DNA from: Actinobacteria bacterium IMCC26103
GTDB lineage: Bacteria; Actinomycetota; Actinomycetes; Nanopelagicales; Nanopelagicaceae
Reading direction: 5' to 3'
Assembly: GCA_002284875.1 (NCBI GenBank)
Contig: CP015604.1
Span: 1,302,001 to 1,366,000, forward strand
DNA length: 64,000 nt
In this document: positions 55,292 to 63,972 of the stretch, in pieces
Position numbering within the stretch: position 1 is the stretch's first letter
How the letters are laid out: each line of letters begins with the position of its first letter
Program-made: the position numbers and the translations under genes
The notes under the pieces: generated by a model
What the model was told of the DNA's origin: nothing
Database searches by the model: none
Seen by the model: the letters and a program-made list of their open reading frames with translations, nothing else

Positions 55292-56611
55292 GTGGTGGAT
55301 AAAGGGCAATCAAAGAGATCTCGCTTTGCTATAGATCTAACCCCACTAAAGAAATACCCGGATTTTCGCAATTTGTGGGCATCGGGGCTAATTACCTATC
55401 TCGGTTCGATGATCACCTATGTCGCCGTCCCTTTCCAAATCAAAGAGCTAACCAATTCATATATAGCCGTGGGCCTATCGGGTGTAATCGAGATCGTGCC
55501 GCTAATCCTCTTTGGTTTATATGGCGGAGTCTTAGCCGATTATGTCGACCGTAAGAAGATGGTTTGGGCGACCGAGTTCGCCTCCCTTACCTTGGTAGCG
55601 ATCTTGTTGGTTAACTCATTTCTACCTAACCCACATCTAGTGCTTATCTATGTAGTCATCGGATTTTTTGCCGCAGTCAATGGTCTGCAACGCCCTAGCG
55701 CCGATGCCATCTTGCCGAGATTGGTTGGCCATGCCGATCTGCCAGCGGCCAGCGCCTTGATGAGTCTGCGTTGGCAGGTCGGTGTAATCATCGGGCCAAC
55801 TATTGGTGGAATTTTAATTTCCACCTTTTCAATTTCAGTTGGTTACATCGCAGATATCGCAACCTTCTTAATTTCACTTGCACTTCTGGCCCGCGTTCGA
55901 AATGTGCCGGCTAGCCCAGAGGCGGAAAAGCCATCTCTGGCAGGGTTATTACAGGGTGTGCGCTATGCCTTTAACCGCCAAGATTTATTGGGAACTTATC
56001 TAATTGATTTAGCGGCGATGTTCTTTGCGATGCCAACTGCGCTAATTCCATTCTGGGCAGATCAACTTGGTAAGCCTTGGGCCCTGGGATTTTTATATGC
56101 CGCAGGTACGGTCGGTTCAATTGCCGTAACTCTGACAAGTGGTTGGACTAAGCACTACCCATTCCATGGTCGCGCCGTTATCTGGGCCGCCCTCGGATGG
56201 GGCGCAGCTATCGCTCTGGCCGGAACTTTTCACTCACTGATATTTGTACTGCTCTTCCTTGCTCTGGCCGGGGCGGCCGACATGGTCAGTGCGCTATTTC
56301 GCGGCAACATTTGGAACCAGACCATCCCCGATGAATTCCGCGGCCGACTGGCGGGTATCGAACTACTTTCATATTCAGTTGGCCCATTAGCCGGACAGAT
56401 GCGCGCGGCATCGATGGCGGCAGTTACTAGCCTGAATTTCTCGGTAACTTTCGGCGGGGTTCTGTGCATACTTTCTGTGGCGATTTTGGCGCTATTTTTA
56501 CCAAAATTCCGAAAATACGATGTCGAAACCAACGAATTCGCCGTTCAAATGCGGAAAATTCGCGCCGAAAGTGAAATTTCGCCAGAAAGCGCCTCAGATT
56601 TAGAAAAGTGA
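55292..56611 (+). CDS. MFS transporter (EntS-like exporter group)
   Basis: A 439-residue major-facilitator protein with 12 hydrophobic helices. The N-terminal YPDFRNLWASGLITYLGSMIT and YGGVLADYVDRKKMV (loop 2-3 motif) resemble the EntS/TMS-type exporters. The motif GNIWNQTIPDEFRGRLAGIELL in the second half is also typical of that group. The substrate is unknown. It starts at GTG 55292 (or 55295), five bases after panB. The tail is charged and cytoplasmic. Confidence 0.85.
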   Translation: MVDKGQSKRSRFAIDLTPLKKYPDFRNLWASGLITYLGSMITYVAVPFQIKELTNSYIAVGLSGVIEIVPLILFGLYGGVLADYVDRKKMVWATEFASLTLVAILLVNSFLPNPHLVLIYVVIGFFAAVNGLQRPSADAILPRLVGHADLPAASALMSLRWQVGVIIGPTIGGILISTFSISVGYIADIATFLISLALLARVRNVPASPEAEKPSLAGLLQGVRYAFNRQDLLGTYLIDLAAMFFAMPTALIPFWADQLGKPWALGFLYAAGTVGSIAVTLTSGWTKHYPFHGRAVIWAALGWGAAIALAGTFHSLIFVLLFLALAGAADMVSALFRGNIWNQTIPDEFRGRLAGIELLSYSVGPLAGQMRAASMAAVTSLNFSVTFGGVLCILSVAILALFLPKFRKYDVETNEFAVQMRKIRAESEISPESASDLEK

Positions 56612-56632
56612 ATCCAAAATTGAGAGTTTTTC

Positions 56633-56666
56633 CCGAAATTTCGGTAATCGAAATCCTTGATTTTTT
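56633..56666 (+). terminator. Possible terminator after the MFS gene
   Basis: A perfect 12-base palindrome CCGAAATTTCGG (56633-56644) is followed by AAATC-CTT-GATTT (56651-56663) and a short T-run. The combined structure could end transcription; the stems are weak. Confidence 0.35.
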
Positions 56667-56750
56667 CTTAAATGCACAAAAATATTAAAAAATAAATTGC
56701 GACACGCACTGCGTTTTTTCTCACTATGTACTAGCAATATTTTTATATTT

Positions 56751-56786
56751 CCGTCACACTTATCCACGAACAGGTTTGGGTGACGG
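56751..56786 (+). promoter_or_regulatory. Inverted repeat in the leader of the histone-like gene
   Basis: CCGTCAC (56751-56757) and GTGACGG (56780-56786) are perfect seven-base arms around a 22-base loop, 29 bases before the GTG start. An AGGAG ribosome site follows at 56804-56808. The arms could be an operator or an RNA hairpin. Confidence 0.45.
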
Positions 56787-56814
56787 ATCCGAACCATTCC
56801 GATAGGAGAAGTAC

Positions 56815-57204
56815 GTGGCCGCAGCTAAGAAAGCAGCACCAAAGAAGCGTCGCAAGAAGGCAGCAGCTCCAGCAGCAGCTCCAAAGAAGCGCCGCAAGAA
56901 GGCAGCAGCAAAGAAGGCAGCTCCAAAGCGTCGCAAGAAGGCAGCAGCTAAGAAGGCAGCTCCAAAGCGTCGCAAGAAGGCAGCAGCTAAGAAGGCAGCT
57001 CCAAAGCGTCGTCGCAAGAAGGCAGCAGCTAAGAAGGCAGCTCCAAAGCGTCGTCGCAAGAAGGCAGCAGCTAAGAAGGCAGCTCCAAAGCGTCGCAAGA
57101 AGGCAGCAGCTAAGAAGGCAGCTCCAAAGCGTCGTCGCAAGAAGGCAGCAGCTCCAGCAGCAGCTCCAAAGAAGCGCCGTCGCAAGAAGGCAGCAGCTAA
57201 GTAA
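56815..57204 (+). CDS. Histone H1-like Ala/Lys/Arg/Pro repeat protein
   Basis: A 129-residue strongly basic protein built only from Ala, Lys, Arg, Pro and the initiator Met. It consists of about nine units of 13-15 residues (AAAKKAAPKRRKK with variants). The second and the second-last units use AAAPAAAPKK. There is no globular domain, no acidic and no aromatic residue. Such tails resemble eukaryotic H1 C-termini and bacterial H1-like or HupB-tail proteins, and should bind nucleic acid by charge, compacting DNA. It starts at GTG with AGGAG upstream and ends in a strong terminator. Confidence 0.85.
   Translation: MAAAKKAAPKKRRKKAAAPAAAPKKRRKKAAAKKAAPKRRKKAAAKKAAPKRRKKAAAKKAAPKRRRKKAAAKKAAPKRRRKKAAAKKAAPKRRKKAAAKKAAPKRRRKKAAAPAAAPKKRRRKKAAAK
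56860..57175 (+). repeat. Tandem 39-42 base coding repeats in the histone-like gene
   Basis: Nearly identical units of the type AAGAAGGCAGCAGC...CCAAAGCGTCGC recur in frame. Length variants differ by one CGT codon (RR versus RRR). The near-identity of synonymous positions suggests recent unit duplication or gene conversion. Confidence 0.85.
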
Positions 57205-57216
57205 TTTATTACTTAA

Positions 57217-57250
57217 TAAAAAACCCGCCACTTTATGTGGCGGGTTTTTT
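57217..57250 (+). terminator. Intrinsic terminator after the histone-like gene
   Basis: AAAAACCCGCCAC and GTGGCGGGTTTTT pair around a TTTAT loop, with T-runs on both strands. It can serve the histone-like gene and the convergent marR gene. Confidence 0.92.
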
Positions 57251-57269
57251 ATTTCTCTCTTTTAATTTC

Positions 57270-57749
57270 TTACTCTTTCAAATCTTTTCTTAGCGAATCT
57301 GAAACTCTCTCAAATATTTCTGCCAGGGCTACCTGATCTGCCTTAGATAAATGATCGACAAAGCGAGCGCGCACACTTTCTACATGATCCGGGGCTGCTG
57401 CAACTATCGCCTTCCACCCCTTTGTAGTCATCACTGCAAAATAGCCGCGCTTATCTATCGGGCAAGCCTCCCGCTTTACCCAACCCGCCTTCTCCATAAC
57501 CTTCATCCGGTGAGACAGGCGCGACCTAGAAAGCATCGCCAGGTCGGCAAGCTCTGACATACGCATCCGACGTTCTGGGGCATCACTTAATTGGGCCAAG
57601 ATTTCATAGTCAGCCATCGTAAGTTCATGCTGCGTAAGGTCTAGATCCAAAGCTTCCAATAATCTACGACTGGCAACGATATATCTGCGCCAAGCCTTCA
57701 TTTCGGCTGGGTTGAGCCAGCGAGGTGAGGTAGCGTTTTGCCGTGCCAT
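57270..57749 (-). CDS. MarR-family transcriptional regulator
   Basis: A 159-residue winged-helix repressor-like protein. The core (about 45-115) has LTMADYEILAQLSDAPERRMRMSELADLAMLSRSRLSHRMKVMEKAGWVKRE and the wing DKRGYFAVMTTKG. The ligand is unknown. It is divergent from the M13 peptidase across 67 bases with repeated sites, so it probably controls itself and that gene. TATGAT six bases before the ATG indicates a leaderless transcript. Confidence 0.9.
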   Translation of the reverse strand: MARQNATSPRWLNPAEMKAWRRYIVASRRLLEALDLDLTQHELTMADYEILAQLSDAPERRMRMSELADLAMLSRSRLSHRMKVMEKAGWVKREACPIDKRGYFAVMTTKGWKAIVAAAPDHVESVRARFVDHLSKADQVALAEIFERVSDSLRKDLKE

Positions 57750-57755
57750 TGGGCC

Positions 57756-57798
57756 ATCATACGTTAATAAACGTTAATGTTGAACTTTCAACTACTTT
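57756..57798. promoter_or_regulatory. Divergent marR / M13-peptidase promoter and operator-like repeats
   Basis: Minus-strand -10 TATGAT (57756-57761) serves marR. ACGTTAAT is repeated at 57761-57768 and 57771-57778, a 10-base period. GTTGAACTTTCAAC (57779-57792) is a perfect palindrome of six-base arms with a two-base spacer. TACTTT (57793-57798) is a likely plus-strand -10 for the peptidase. These repeats are good candidates for MarR binding. Confidence 0.55.
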
Positions 57799-57816
57799 TA
57801 GAAAGCAAAGGAACGC

Positions 57817-59778
57817 ATGAGCTCTGCAGTAAATCCCCTCGTAAGCGGAATAGATCCCTCCCATATCGATAACTCATTTCGCCCGCAGGATGATCTCTAT
57901 CGCTACTTCAACGGCACCTGGCTTAAGAACCACCAGATTCCCCAAGATCGCTCATCAGATGGCGTGACTTATCAACTCTTTATCGAAGCCGAAGCCCAAG
58001 TCCGCGAAATTATCGAGACTGCAACAGGTGCAGGCGATGCCCAGAAGATCCGCGATCTATATGACTGTTTCCTTGATACTGCCGCGATTGAAAAAGCCGG
58101 CATTACTCCACTGCTAGATGATCTAGCTGCGATCGATCGAATTACCAACCGTGCCGAATTTATTAAGACTTTAGCTGACCTGGAAATGCGCGGACTTGGT
58201 GGCGCATTTGGCCTTGGCATTTATGGCGATGCCATGAACTCTGAAATGAACATAATTTATTTGGGACAAGGTGGCCTATCTCTGCCAGATGAGGCTTACT
58301 ACCGCGAAGAACAATATGAAGAAATTCGCACCGCCTTTAAAGCCCACGTTGCCAAGATGTTTGCGCTGGCCAAGATTGAAAATGGCGCGGCCCTGGCCGA
58401 GCAGATCTATCAGTTAGAGGCATCCATTGCTGCCCACCATTTTGATCAGGTAAAAGATCGCGATGTTGAACTGACCTATAACAAGATGAGCTTTAAAGAG
58501 CTCTGCACATTAGCTCCACATTTTGATTGGGCGAGCTGGCTGGAATTTAGCCAGATTCCGAAGGCTGCCTTTGATGAATTAGTTGTGCAACAGCCGCCAT
58601 TCTTTGCCGGTCTTTCTACGCTAATGGAAAACTTTGATCCCGCCCCTTGGAAGGCCTGGATGAAATGGCAGTTGATCTCAGGGGCGGCCGCATATTTAAC
58701 TGAAGACTTTGTAACTGAGAACTTTGATTTCTATGCCAAGACTTTATCTGGCACCCCAGAAATTCGGGTTCGCTGGAAGCGTGCGATCTCATTTGTGGAA
58801 GGCGCACTAGGTGAAGCAATTGGCCAGATTTATGTAAAGCGCCATTTCCCAGAAGCTGCCAAAGTTGCGATGCTGGAACTAGTTGATAATTTAATTGAGG
58901 CCTATCGCATCTCGATAAATGAGCTTTCTTGGATGAGCCCGGAAACCAAGGTAAAGGCGTTAGATAAGTTAGCCAAGTTCACCCCCAAAATCGGCTATCC
59001 CGATAAATGGCGCGATTATTCGGCGCTAACTATTACCCGCGATAACCTCTTCGCAAATATCGGTCGCATCACCAAATTTGCCCGCGATATAGAACTCGCC
59101 AAAATCGGCAAACCCGTTGATAAGACTGAATGGTTGATGACCCCGCAGACCGTTAACGCTTACTACCATCCGATCCAGAACGAGATTGTCTTTCCAGCGG
59201 CGATCTTGCAGCCGCCATTCTTTGATCTATCTGCTGACATCGCAGTTAACTACGGTGGAATTGGCGCGGTTATCGGCCACGAGATCGGCCATGGCTTTGA
59301 TGATCAAGGATCTAAATTCGATGGCGATGGAAATATGGTTGATTGGTGGAGCGAGGCCGATCGCACCGAGTTTGAAAAGCGCGCCAGCGCACTTATTGCA
59401 CAGTTTGATGCGCTCTTTCCGGAAGAGACCCCAGATATACACGTTAACGGGGCCTTAACAGTAGGAGAGAACATCGGAGACCTTGGTGGCTTAGCAATTG
59501 GATTTAAAGCCTATAAATTGGCTCTAAAGGGCGCTAAGGCCCCTGTAATAGATGGTTTAACTGGCGAACAACGTTTCTTCTTATCTTGGGCGCAAGCCTG
59601 GCGCGGCAAGGTGCGTGCAGAAGAACTTCGTCGTCGTATCGCAACTGACCCACATTCACCTTATGAGTTCCGCTGCAACGCCATCGTTCGCAATATCAGC
59701 GATTTCTATGAGGCCTTTGATCTGACTGAGGGCGATAAGTTGTGGCTGGCCGAGAGCGAGAGAGTCGAGATCTGGTAA
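57817..59778 (+). CDS. M13-family metallopeptidase (PepO/neprilysin type)
   Basis: A 653-residue zinc endopeptidase. The catalytic HEIGHGFDDQG is at about 488, the third zinc ligand Glu in GENIGDLGGLAIGF at about 552, and the NAYYHP substrate-binding segment at about 448. No signal peptide is seen, so it looks cytoplasmic, as for PepO. It probably trims oligopeptides; the dipeptide ABC transporter downstream fits peptide use. An AAAGGA ribosome site precedes the ATG. MarR is divergent. Confidence 0.94.
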   Translation: MSSAVNPLVSGIDPSHIDNSFRPQDDLYRYFNGTWLKNHQIPQDRSSDGVTYQLFIEAEAQVREIIETATGAGDAQKIRDLYDCFLDTAAIEKAGITPLLDDLAAIDRITNRAEFIKTLADLEMRGLGGAFGLGIYGDAMNSEMNIIYLGQGGLSLPDEAYYREEQYEEIRTAFKAHVAKMFALAKIENGAALAEQIYQLEASIAAHHFDQVKDRDVELTYNKMSFKELCTLAPHFDWASWLEFSQIPKAAFDELVVQQPPFFAGLSTLMENFDPAPWKAWMKWQLISGAAAYLTEDFVTENFDFYAKTLSGTPEIRVRWKRAISFVEGALGEAIGQIYVKRHFPEAAKVAMLELVDNLIEAYRISINELSWMSPETKVKALDKLAKFTPKIGYPDKWRDYSALTITRDNLFANIGRITKFARDIELAKIGKPVDKTEWLMTPQTVNAYYHPIQNEIVFPAAILQPPFFDLSADIAVNYGGIGAVIGHEIGHGFDDQGSKFDGDGNMVDWWSEADRTEFEKRASALIAQFDALFPEETPDIHVNGALTVGENIGDLGGLAIGFKAYKLALKGAKAPVIDGLTGEQRFFLSWAQAWRGKVRAEELRRRIATDPHSPYEFRCNAIVRNISDFYEAFDLTEGDKLWLAESERVEIW

Positions 59779-59789
59779 CGGATCTAGTA

Positions 59790-59806
59790 ACCCAAGAAGT
59801 TTGGGT
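59790..59806 (+). terminator. Short terminator-like stem-loop after the M13 peptidase
   Basis: ACCCAA and TTGGGT pair around GAAGT, followed by CTAATTT. The TAATTT is also the -10 element of the next gene. Confidence 0.42.
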
Positions 59807-59807
59807 C

Positions 59808-59813
59808 TAATTT
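59808..59813 (+). promoter_or_regulatory. -10 element, leaderless promoter of the alcohol dehydrogenase
   Basis: TAATTT, six bases (AGCGAT), then ATG 59820. Confidence 0.52.
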
Positions 59814-59819
59814 AGCGAT

Positions 59820-60974
59820 ATGAAGATTCGCGCCGCAGTTCTAGTTGCCCCGGGCCGCTACGAAGTTCAAACCTTTGATCGCCCCAAATTAGAAGTTGGG
59901 GCGCTCTTGATGCGCGTTGAACTATCCGGAATATGTGGCACCGACAAGCACACCTATCAAGGTGAGACTAAGCAATATGCGGGCACCGAATCCGAAACCG
60001 ATACCCCTTTCCCAATTATTCAAGGCCATGAAAATGTCGGAATCATTGAAGAGCTAACACCGGCCATTGAAGAATCTGGTGATTTCTATCAAGCACCAGT
60101 AAAAGTTGGCGACCGGATTGTAATGTGCCCGGACATGATCTGCGGCAAATGTTTCTACTGCACGCATATTCAAGGCTATAGCTGGTGCTCAAAATCCCAG
60201 TGCTATGGAAATAGCTTTACCAGCGCACAGTGGCCTCATCTCTTGGGTGGCTGGGCCGAATATATGTATTTCAAACCAGGTACTTTCTTCTATAAAGTTC
60301 CCGAAAATATCCCGCCAAAGGTGGCAGTTCTTGCCGAATTGATGGCGTGTGCAGCATCTTTAGATAAATTGAAAGATTTTAGTTCTTACTCGATTGAAGG
60401 CTTTACAACTGGTGACACAGTTGTTGTTTTTGGAGTTGGACCACTCGGTTTATTGCACCTTGCCAAATTAGGAATTATGGGCGCCGGCAAAGTGATCGCC
60501 ATTGATAAATCTGAATATCGCCTGGATCTAGCCAAGAAATTTGGGGCTGATTTAACAATTAACGTCGATAAAACTACGCAGAGCGAGCGCCTTAAAATTA
60601 TCCATTCTCTAACTGGTGGCATTGGCGCCGATGTCGTCCTACATATGACTAATCGCCCAGAACCGGTCATCGAAGGTATTGAGATGCTGCGCCGTGGCGG
60701 TACCTTGCTTGAAATGGGCAACTTTGCTGACACCGGAGAAGTCTCTATCAGCATGCATCGTCACGTACTTAGTAAAAATCTTCGGTTGATCGGACTCTCG
60801 AACCACCCAATAAATGCCTATGGTCCATCGCTAAAACTCTTTGATAAATATGCCAAGCAATACCCATTTGCCGATTTGGTAACCCATGAATTTGGACTTG
60901 CTCAAGCAGATGAAGCGATGCAGATGTCGATGTCGCCTCAATCAGGCAAAGTAGTAATTAACCCCTGGCTTTAA
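59820..60974 (+). CDS. Zinc-binding alcohol/polyol dehydrogenase (MDR family)
   Basis: A 384-residue medium-chain dehydrogenase that oxidises an alcohol or sugar with NAD(P). The catalytic zinc ligands are Cys in SGICGTDKH and the GHENVG histidine-glutamate pair. Structural zinc cysteines lie around CPDMICGKCFYC, slightly different from the common four-Cys loop. The Rossmann loop reads VVFGVGPLGLLHLAK. The substrate is unknown; sorbitol/threonine-type relatives are possible. It is convergent with dppF, leaving three bases between stops. Confidence 0.85.
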   Translation: MKIRAAVLVAPGRYEVQTFDRPKLEVGALLMRVELSGICGTDKHTYQGETKQYAGTESETDTPFPIIQGHENVGIIEELTPAIEESGDFYQAPVKVGDRIVMCPDMICGKCFYCTHIQGYSWCSKSQCYGNSFTSAQWPHLLGGWAEYMYFKPGTFFYKVPENIPPKVAVLAELMACAASLDKLKDFSSYSIEGFTTGDTVVVFGVGPLGLLHLAKLGIMGAGKVIAIDKSEYRLDLAKKFGADLTINVDKTTQSERLKIIHSLTGGIGADVVLHMTNRPEPVIEGIEMLRRGGTLLEMGNFADTGEVSISMHRHVLSKNLRLIGLSNHPINAYGPSLKLFDKYAKQYPFADLVTHEFGLAQADEAMQMSMSPQSGKVVINPWL

Positions 60975-60977
60975 AAA

Positions 60978-61949
60978 CTAGTTTTCAGGGAAGTGGCAAG
61001 CAACCTGTGAAGTACCCAGTTGAATTAACTGGGGAACTTCAGTGCGGCACTTATCTTGCGCCTTCCAGCAACGGGTATTAAATACACAACCTGATGGTGG
61101 ATTAATTGGGCTAGGTAAGTCACCGGTCAAGATGATGCGTTCGCGAGTTCGCTCGGCGCGTGGATCAGGCAGTGGGACTGCAGATAAAAGCGCTGTTGTG
61201 TATGGGTGGCGCGGCTTGGCGTAAAGATCGGCAGTTGCTGCAATCTCCATCATCTTGCCTAAATACATAACGGCAACGCGATCTGAAATATGTTGCACAA
61301 CAGATAAATCATGGGCGATAAAGACCATGCTGATCTTCTCTTCTTCTTGCAGATCTTCCAGCAAGTTAATTACCTGGGCTTGGATTGAAACATCCAGAGC
61401 TGATACTGGTTCATCGGCAACGATAAAACGTGGCTTTAGCGCGATGGCGCGTGCGATACCGATGCGCTGGCGTTGTCCGCCTGAGAACTCGTGTGGGTAA
61501 CGGTTGTAGTGCTCTGGGTTTAAACCAACGCGCGCCATTAGATTTTGAACAGCAGCTTTTGTTCCTTCAGGTGGAGTTATATCCTGAATTTCAAAGGGCG
61601 CAGAAATAATCTTGCCGATGGTCTGGCGCGGGTTAAGCGCTGAATATGGATCTTGGAAGATGATCTGCATCTGGGCGCGGATAGCGCGCATCTTGCTTGG
61701 CTTGTAATCGGTGATGTCTTGGCCTTCAAAGAAGATCTTGCCTGAAGTTGGCTCAGTTAACTTTAATATTGTGCGCCCGGCAGTTGTCTTACCGCAGCCA
61801 GATTCACCTACTAAGCCAATTGTCTCACCAGCAGCTAACTCAAAAGAAATTCCGTCGACAGCCTTTACGACTTCTTTCTCACCACTTTTGCCTTTACCGG
61901 TTGGGAAATACTTAACCAGGTTCTCAACTTTTAGAATTGCTTCGCTCAT
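60978..61949 (-). CDS. Peptide ABC transporter ATPase (DppF/OppF type)
   Basis: One of two ATPases driving dipeptide or oligopeptide import. The 323 residues have Walker [10 protein letters not shown]-loop, signature SGGQRQRIG, Walker [14 protein letters not shown], and a C-terminal OppF-type extension with the cysteine cluster [14 protein letters not shown]. It overlaps dppD by four bases and ends the operon. Confidence 0.93.
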   Translation of the reverse strand: MSEAILKVENLVKYFPTGKGKSGEKEVVKAVDGISFELAAGETIGLVGESGCGKTTAGRTILKLTEPTSGKIFFEGQDITDYKPSKMRAIRAQMQIIFQDPYSALNPRQTIGKIISAPFEIQDITPPEGTKAAVQNLMARVGLNPEHYNRYPHEFSGGQRQRIGIARAIALKPRFIVADEPVSALDVSIQAQVINLLEDLQEEEKISMVFIAHDLSVVQHISDRVAVMYLGKMMEIAATADLYAKPRHPYTTALLSAVPLPDPRAERTRERIILTGDLPSPINPPSGCVFNTRCWKAQDKCRTEVPQLIQLGTSQVACHFPEN

Positions 61950-62980
61950 GCTTGCAACTCCTTAAGTTCGGCGGCAAATAACTCACTTCGCAGCTTCTCT
62001 GGCACGTGGCAGCGAGAGCGATGGGTTGGTGATGTGCCTAAAAGTTCTGGACGAGTTGTGTTGCAACCAGATTCTGATGAGTGCTGCTTAAACTCACAAC
62101 GAGGTGCGAATGGACAACCAACTGGCAAGTTAATTAACGATGGTGGCTGGCCTGGAATCGCCTTGAGGCGTTCATTATTTTTAGAAACGCGTGGGACAGA
62201 TTTCAGAAGGCCCAAGGTGTATGGGGCAAGTGGTGAATAGAAGATGTCATCGACTGGGCCTTCTTCAACGATGCGCCCGGCATACATAACATTTACTCGA
62301 TCGGCGACTTGCGCAACAACGCCAAGATCGTGGGTAATGAGCAAGATGCCCATATTGAATTCTTTCTTCAGCTTTGAAAGTAGCGCCAAGATCTGTGCTT
62401 GCACGGTCACATCAAGTGCCGTCGTTGGTTCATCTGCAATCAAAATTTGTGGTGAGTTCATCAGCGCCATAGCGATCATTACCCGCTGGCGCATACCGCC
62501 GGAAAATTGATGTGGAAATTCTTTAGCGCGCTTAGCTGGCTCTGGAATACCAACTAGATCGAGCATTTCGATGGCGCGGGCCATCGCTTCTTTCTTCTTA
62601 CCTGGGTTATGAACTAAATAACCTTCAGCCAGTTGGTTGCCGATCTTGTAATACGGATGCAGTGAAGACATTGGATCTTGGAAGATCATAGAAACTGCGC
62701 GCCCGCGAATATCGCGGATTTCGTCATCACTTAGATGGACTACATCTTTAAAGACGCCATGATCACTTAGAGAGATAGAGCCCGAAATTTCAGCTTGCCC
62801 CTTCTTGTGAAGACCCATGACAGAAAGGCTGGTTACGGTTTTGCCAGAGCCTGATTCACCAACAATGGCAACGGTTTCACCAGCGCTTAAGGTAAGAGAG
62901 ACGCCATCTACAGCACGGACTATGCCATCGTCAGTTTTAAATGAGACGTGCAGATCTTCAATCCGTAATAACTCGCTCAT
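61946..62980 (-). CDS. Peptide ABC transporter ATPase (DppD/OppD type)
   Basis: Partner ATPase of DppF. The 344 residues contain Walker A GESGSGKT, the ATPase signature SGGMRQRVM, Walker [13 protein letters not shown], and the C-terminal cysteine cluster CPFAPRCEF. The substrate class (dipeptide, oligopeptide or nickel) cannot be told from the ATPase. It is translationally coupled to the permease and to dppF. Confidence 0.93.
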   Translation of the reverse strand: MSELLRIEDLHVSFKTDDGIVRAVDGVSLTLSAGETVAIVGESGSGKTVTSLSVMGLHKKGQAEISGSISLSDHGVFKDVVHLSDDEIRDIRGRAVSMIFQDPMSSLHPYYKIGNQLAEGYLVHNPGKKKEAMARAIEMLDLVGIPEPAKRAKEFPHQFSGGMRQRVMIAMALMNSPQILIADEPTTALDVTVQAQILALLSKLKKEFNMGILLITHDLGVVAQVADRVNVMYAGRIVEEGPVDDIFYSPLAPYTLGLLKSVPRVSKNNERLKAIPGQPPSLINLPVGCPFAPRCEFKQHSSESGCNTTRPELLGTSPTHRSRCHVPEKLRSELFAAELKELQA

Positions 62981-63972
62981 GTGATTCGCACTCTAGGATC
63001 AAGAACTGCATACAACATGTCGACGATTAAGTTCATGACAATAACGACAACCGCCGCCAAGATAGTTGTTGCAAGAACTACTGGCAGGTCAAATTCATAA
63101 ACCGAACGCAAGGTAAGACGACCAAGCCCAGGCAAGTTAAAGATAGTTTCAGTAATGATGGCGCCACCGATTAGACCCGCAAAATCCAAACCCGCCAAAG
63201 TTATCAAAGGTGCGAGTACCGCACGCAGGGTGTGCTTGAAGAAGACCACACGTTCGCCAACGCCCTTGGCGCGCGCAGTGCGGATGTAATCCTCTCCTAA
63301 AGTTTCAAGCAGAGCTGCGCGAGTAAATCGGGTATAGATCGCAGCGTAGGCAATCGCCAAGGTTATCCACGGCAGGATGAAATAGACGCAGAACTTCCAA
63401 GGATTATCAAATATCGATGTGTAACCATTTAACGAGAGTGGAATGAAGTGCCATTTGATTGAGACCCAAATAAGTAGCGCTAAGCCCGTTACAAAGGTGG
63501 GAAGTGAGGTTGCAAGCAGTACAAAAACTGAGGAGCCGGTATCGGGCCAGCGATTTTTAAATTTGGCGGCAACAATTCCTAGACCAATTCCTAGTAATAA
63601 CCACATGATCAAAGCGCCTACTGCCAATGAAATTGTGATCGGCAGAGATTCGCGGAGCATGTCGGTAACGCAGGCATTTTCGTTAAAGGAGTAACCAAAA
63701 GAAGGAGCTGGACACGAGAAGGCAGCGCTACCGGCGCCGTAAGTGCGCCCAGCAAAAATTCCAGAGAGGAAGAGCCAATATTGCACATAGACAGGCTGAT
63801 CAAAACCTAAACGGATACGGTTGGCAGCAATTATCTGCTTCGTGCAACGCTGTCCGCAAGTAAGTGAGGCTGGATCAAATGGTAGAAATGAGAAGATCGC
63901 AAAGACAACCGCTGAGACTATGAGAATAGTCATCGCAGCAAATAGCGCACGTCGACCAATAAACTTCAACAT
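62977..63972 (-). CDS. Peptide ABC transporter permease (DppB/OppB type)
   Basis: A 331-residue inner-membrane permease with about six helices. The family start (FIGRRALFAAMTILIVSAVVFAIFSFLPFDPA) and the EAA-loop segment LGEDYIRTARAKGVGERVVFFKH are clear. A loop with several cysteines (CGQRC, SCPAP, NACV) between helices 1 and 2 is larger than in most relatives. GGAGGG is a strong ribosome site. No DppC permease sits between it and dppD, so DppC and the binding protein may lie beyond the right edge. Confidence 0.93.
   Translation of the reverse strand: MLKFIGRRALFAAMTILIVSAVVFAIFSFLPFDPASLTCGQRCTKQIIAANRIRLGFDQPVYVQYWLFLSGIFAGRTYGAGSAAFSCPAPSFGYSFNENACVTDMLRESLPITISLAVGALIMWLLLGIGLGIVAAKFKNRWPDTGSSVFVLLATSLPTFVTGLALLIWVSIKWHFIPLSLNGYTSIFDNPWKFCVYFILPWITLAIAYAAIYTRFTRAALLETLGEDYIRTARAKGVGERVVFFKHTLRAVLAPLITLAGLDFAGLIGGAIITETIFNLPGLGRLTLRSVYEFDLPVVLATTILAAVVVIVMNLIVDMLYAVLDPRVRIT

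Noticed and set aside
56759-56767. TTATCCACG near the histone-like gene as a DnaA box or origin
   Set aside because: It is a single eight-of-nine match with no box cluster and no dnaA/dnaN/gyrB context. A TTATCCACA also occurs inside blh (about 17597), so single hits are expected by chance.
56860-57175. Regular 39-42 base repeats as a possible CRISPR array
   Set aside because: Units are contiguous, in frame and without variable spacers; they encode a repeat protein.
56743-57265. Long antisense and alternate-frame reading frames across the histone-like gene
   Set aside because: They are rich in Cys/Leu or Arg/Gln repeats that simply mirror the repetitive coding strand, and have no ribosome site. 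The K/A/R/P frame has a good ribosome site and terminator.
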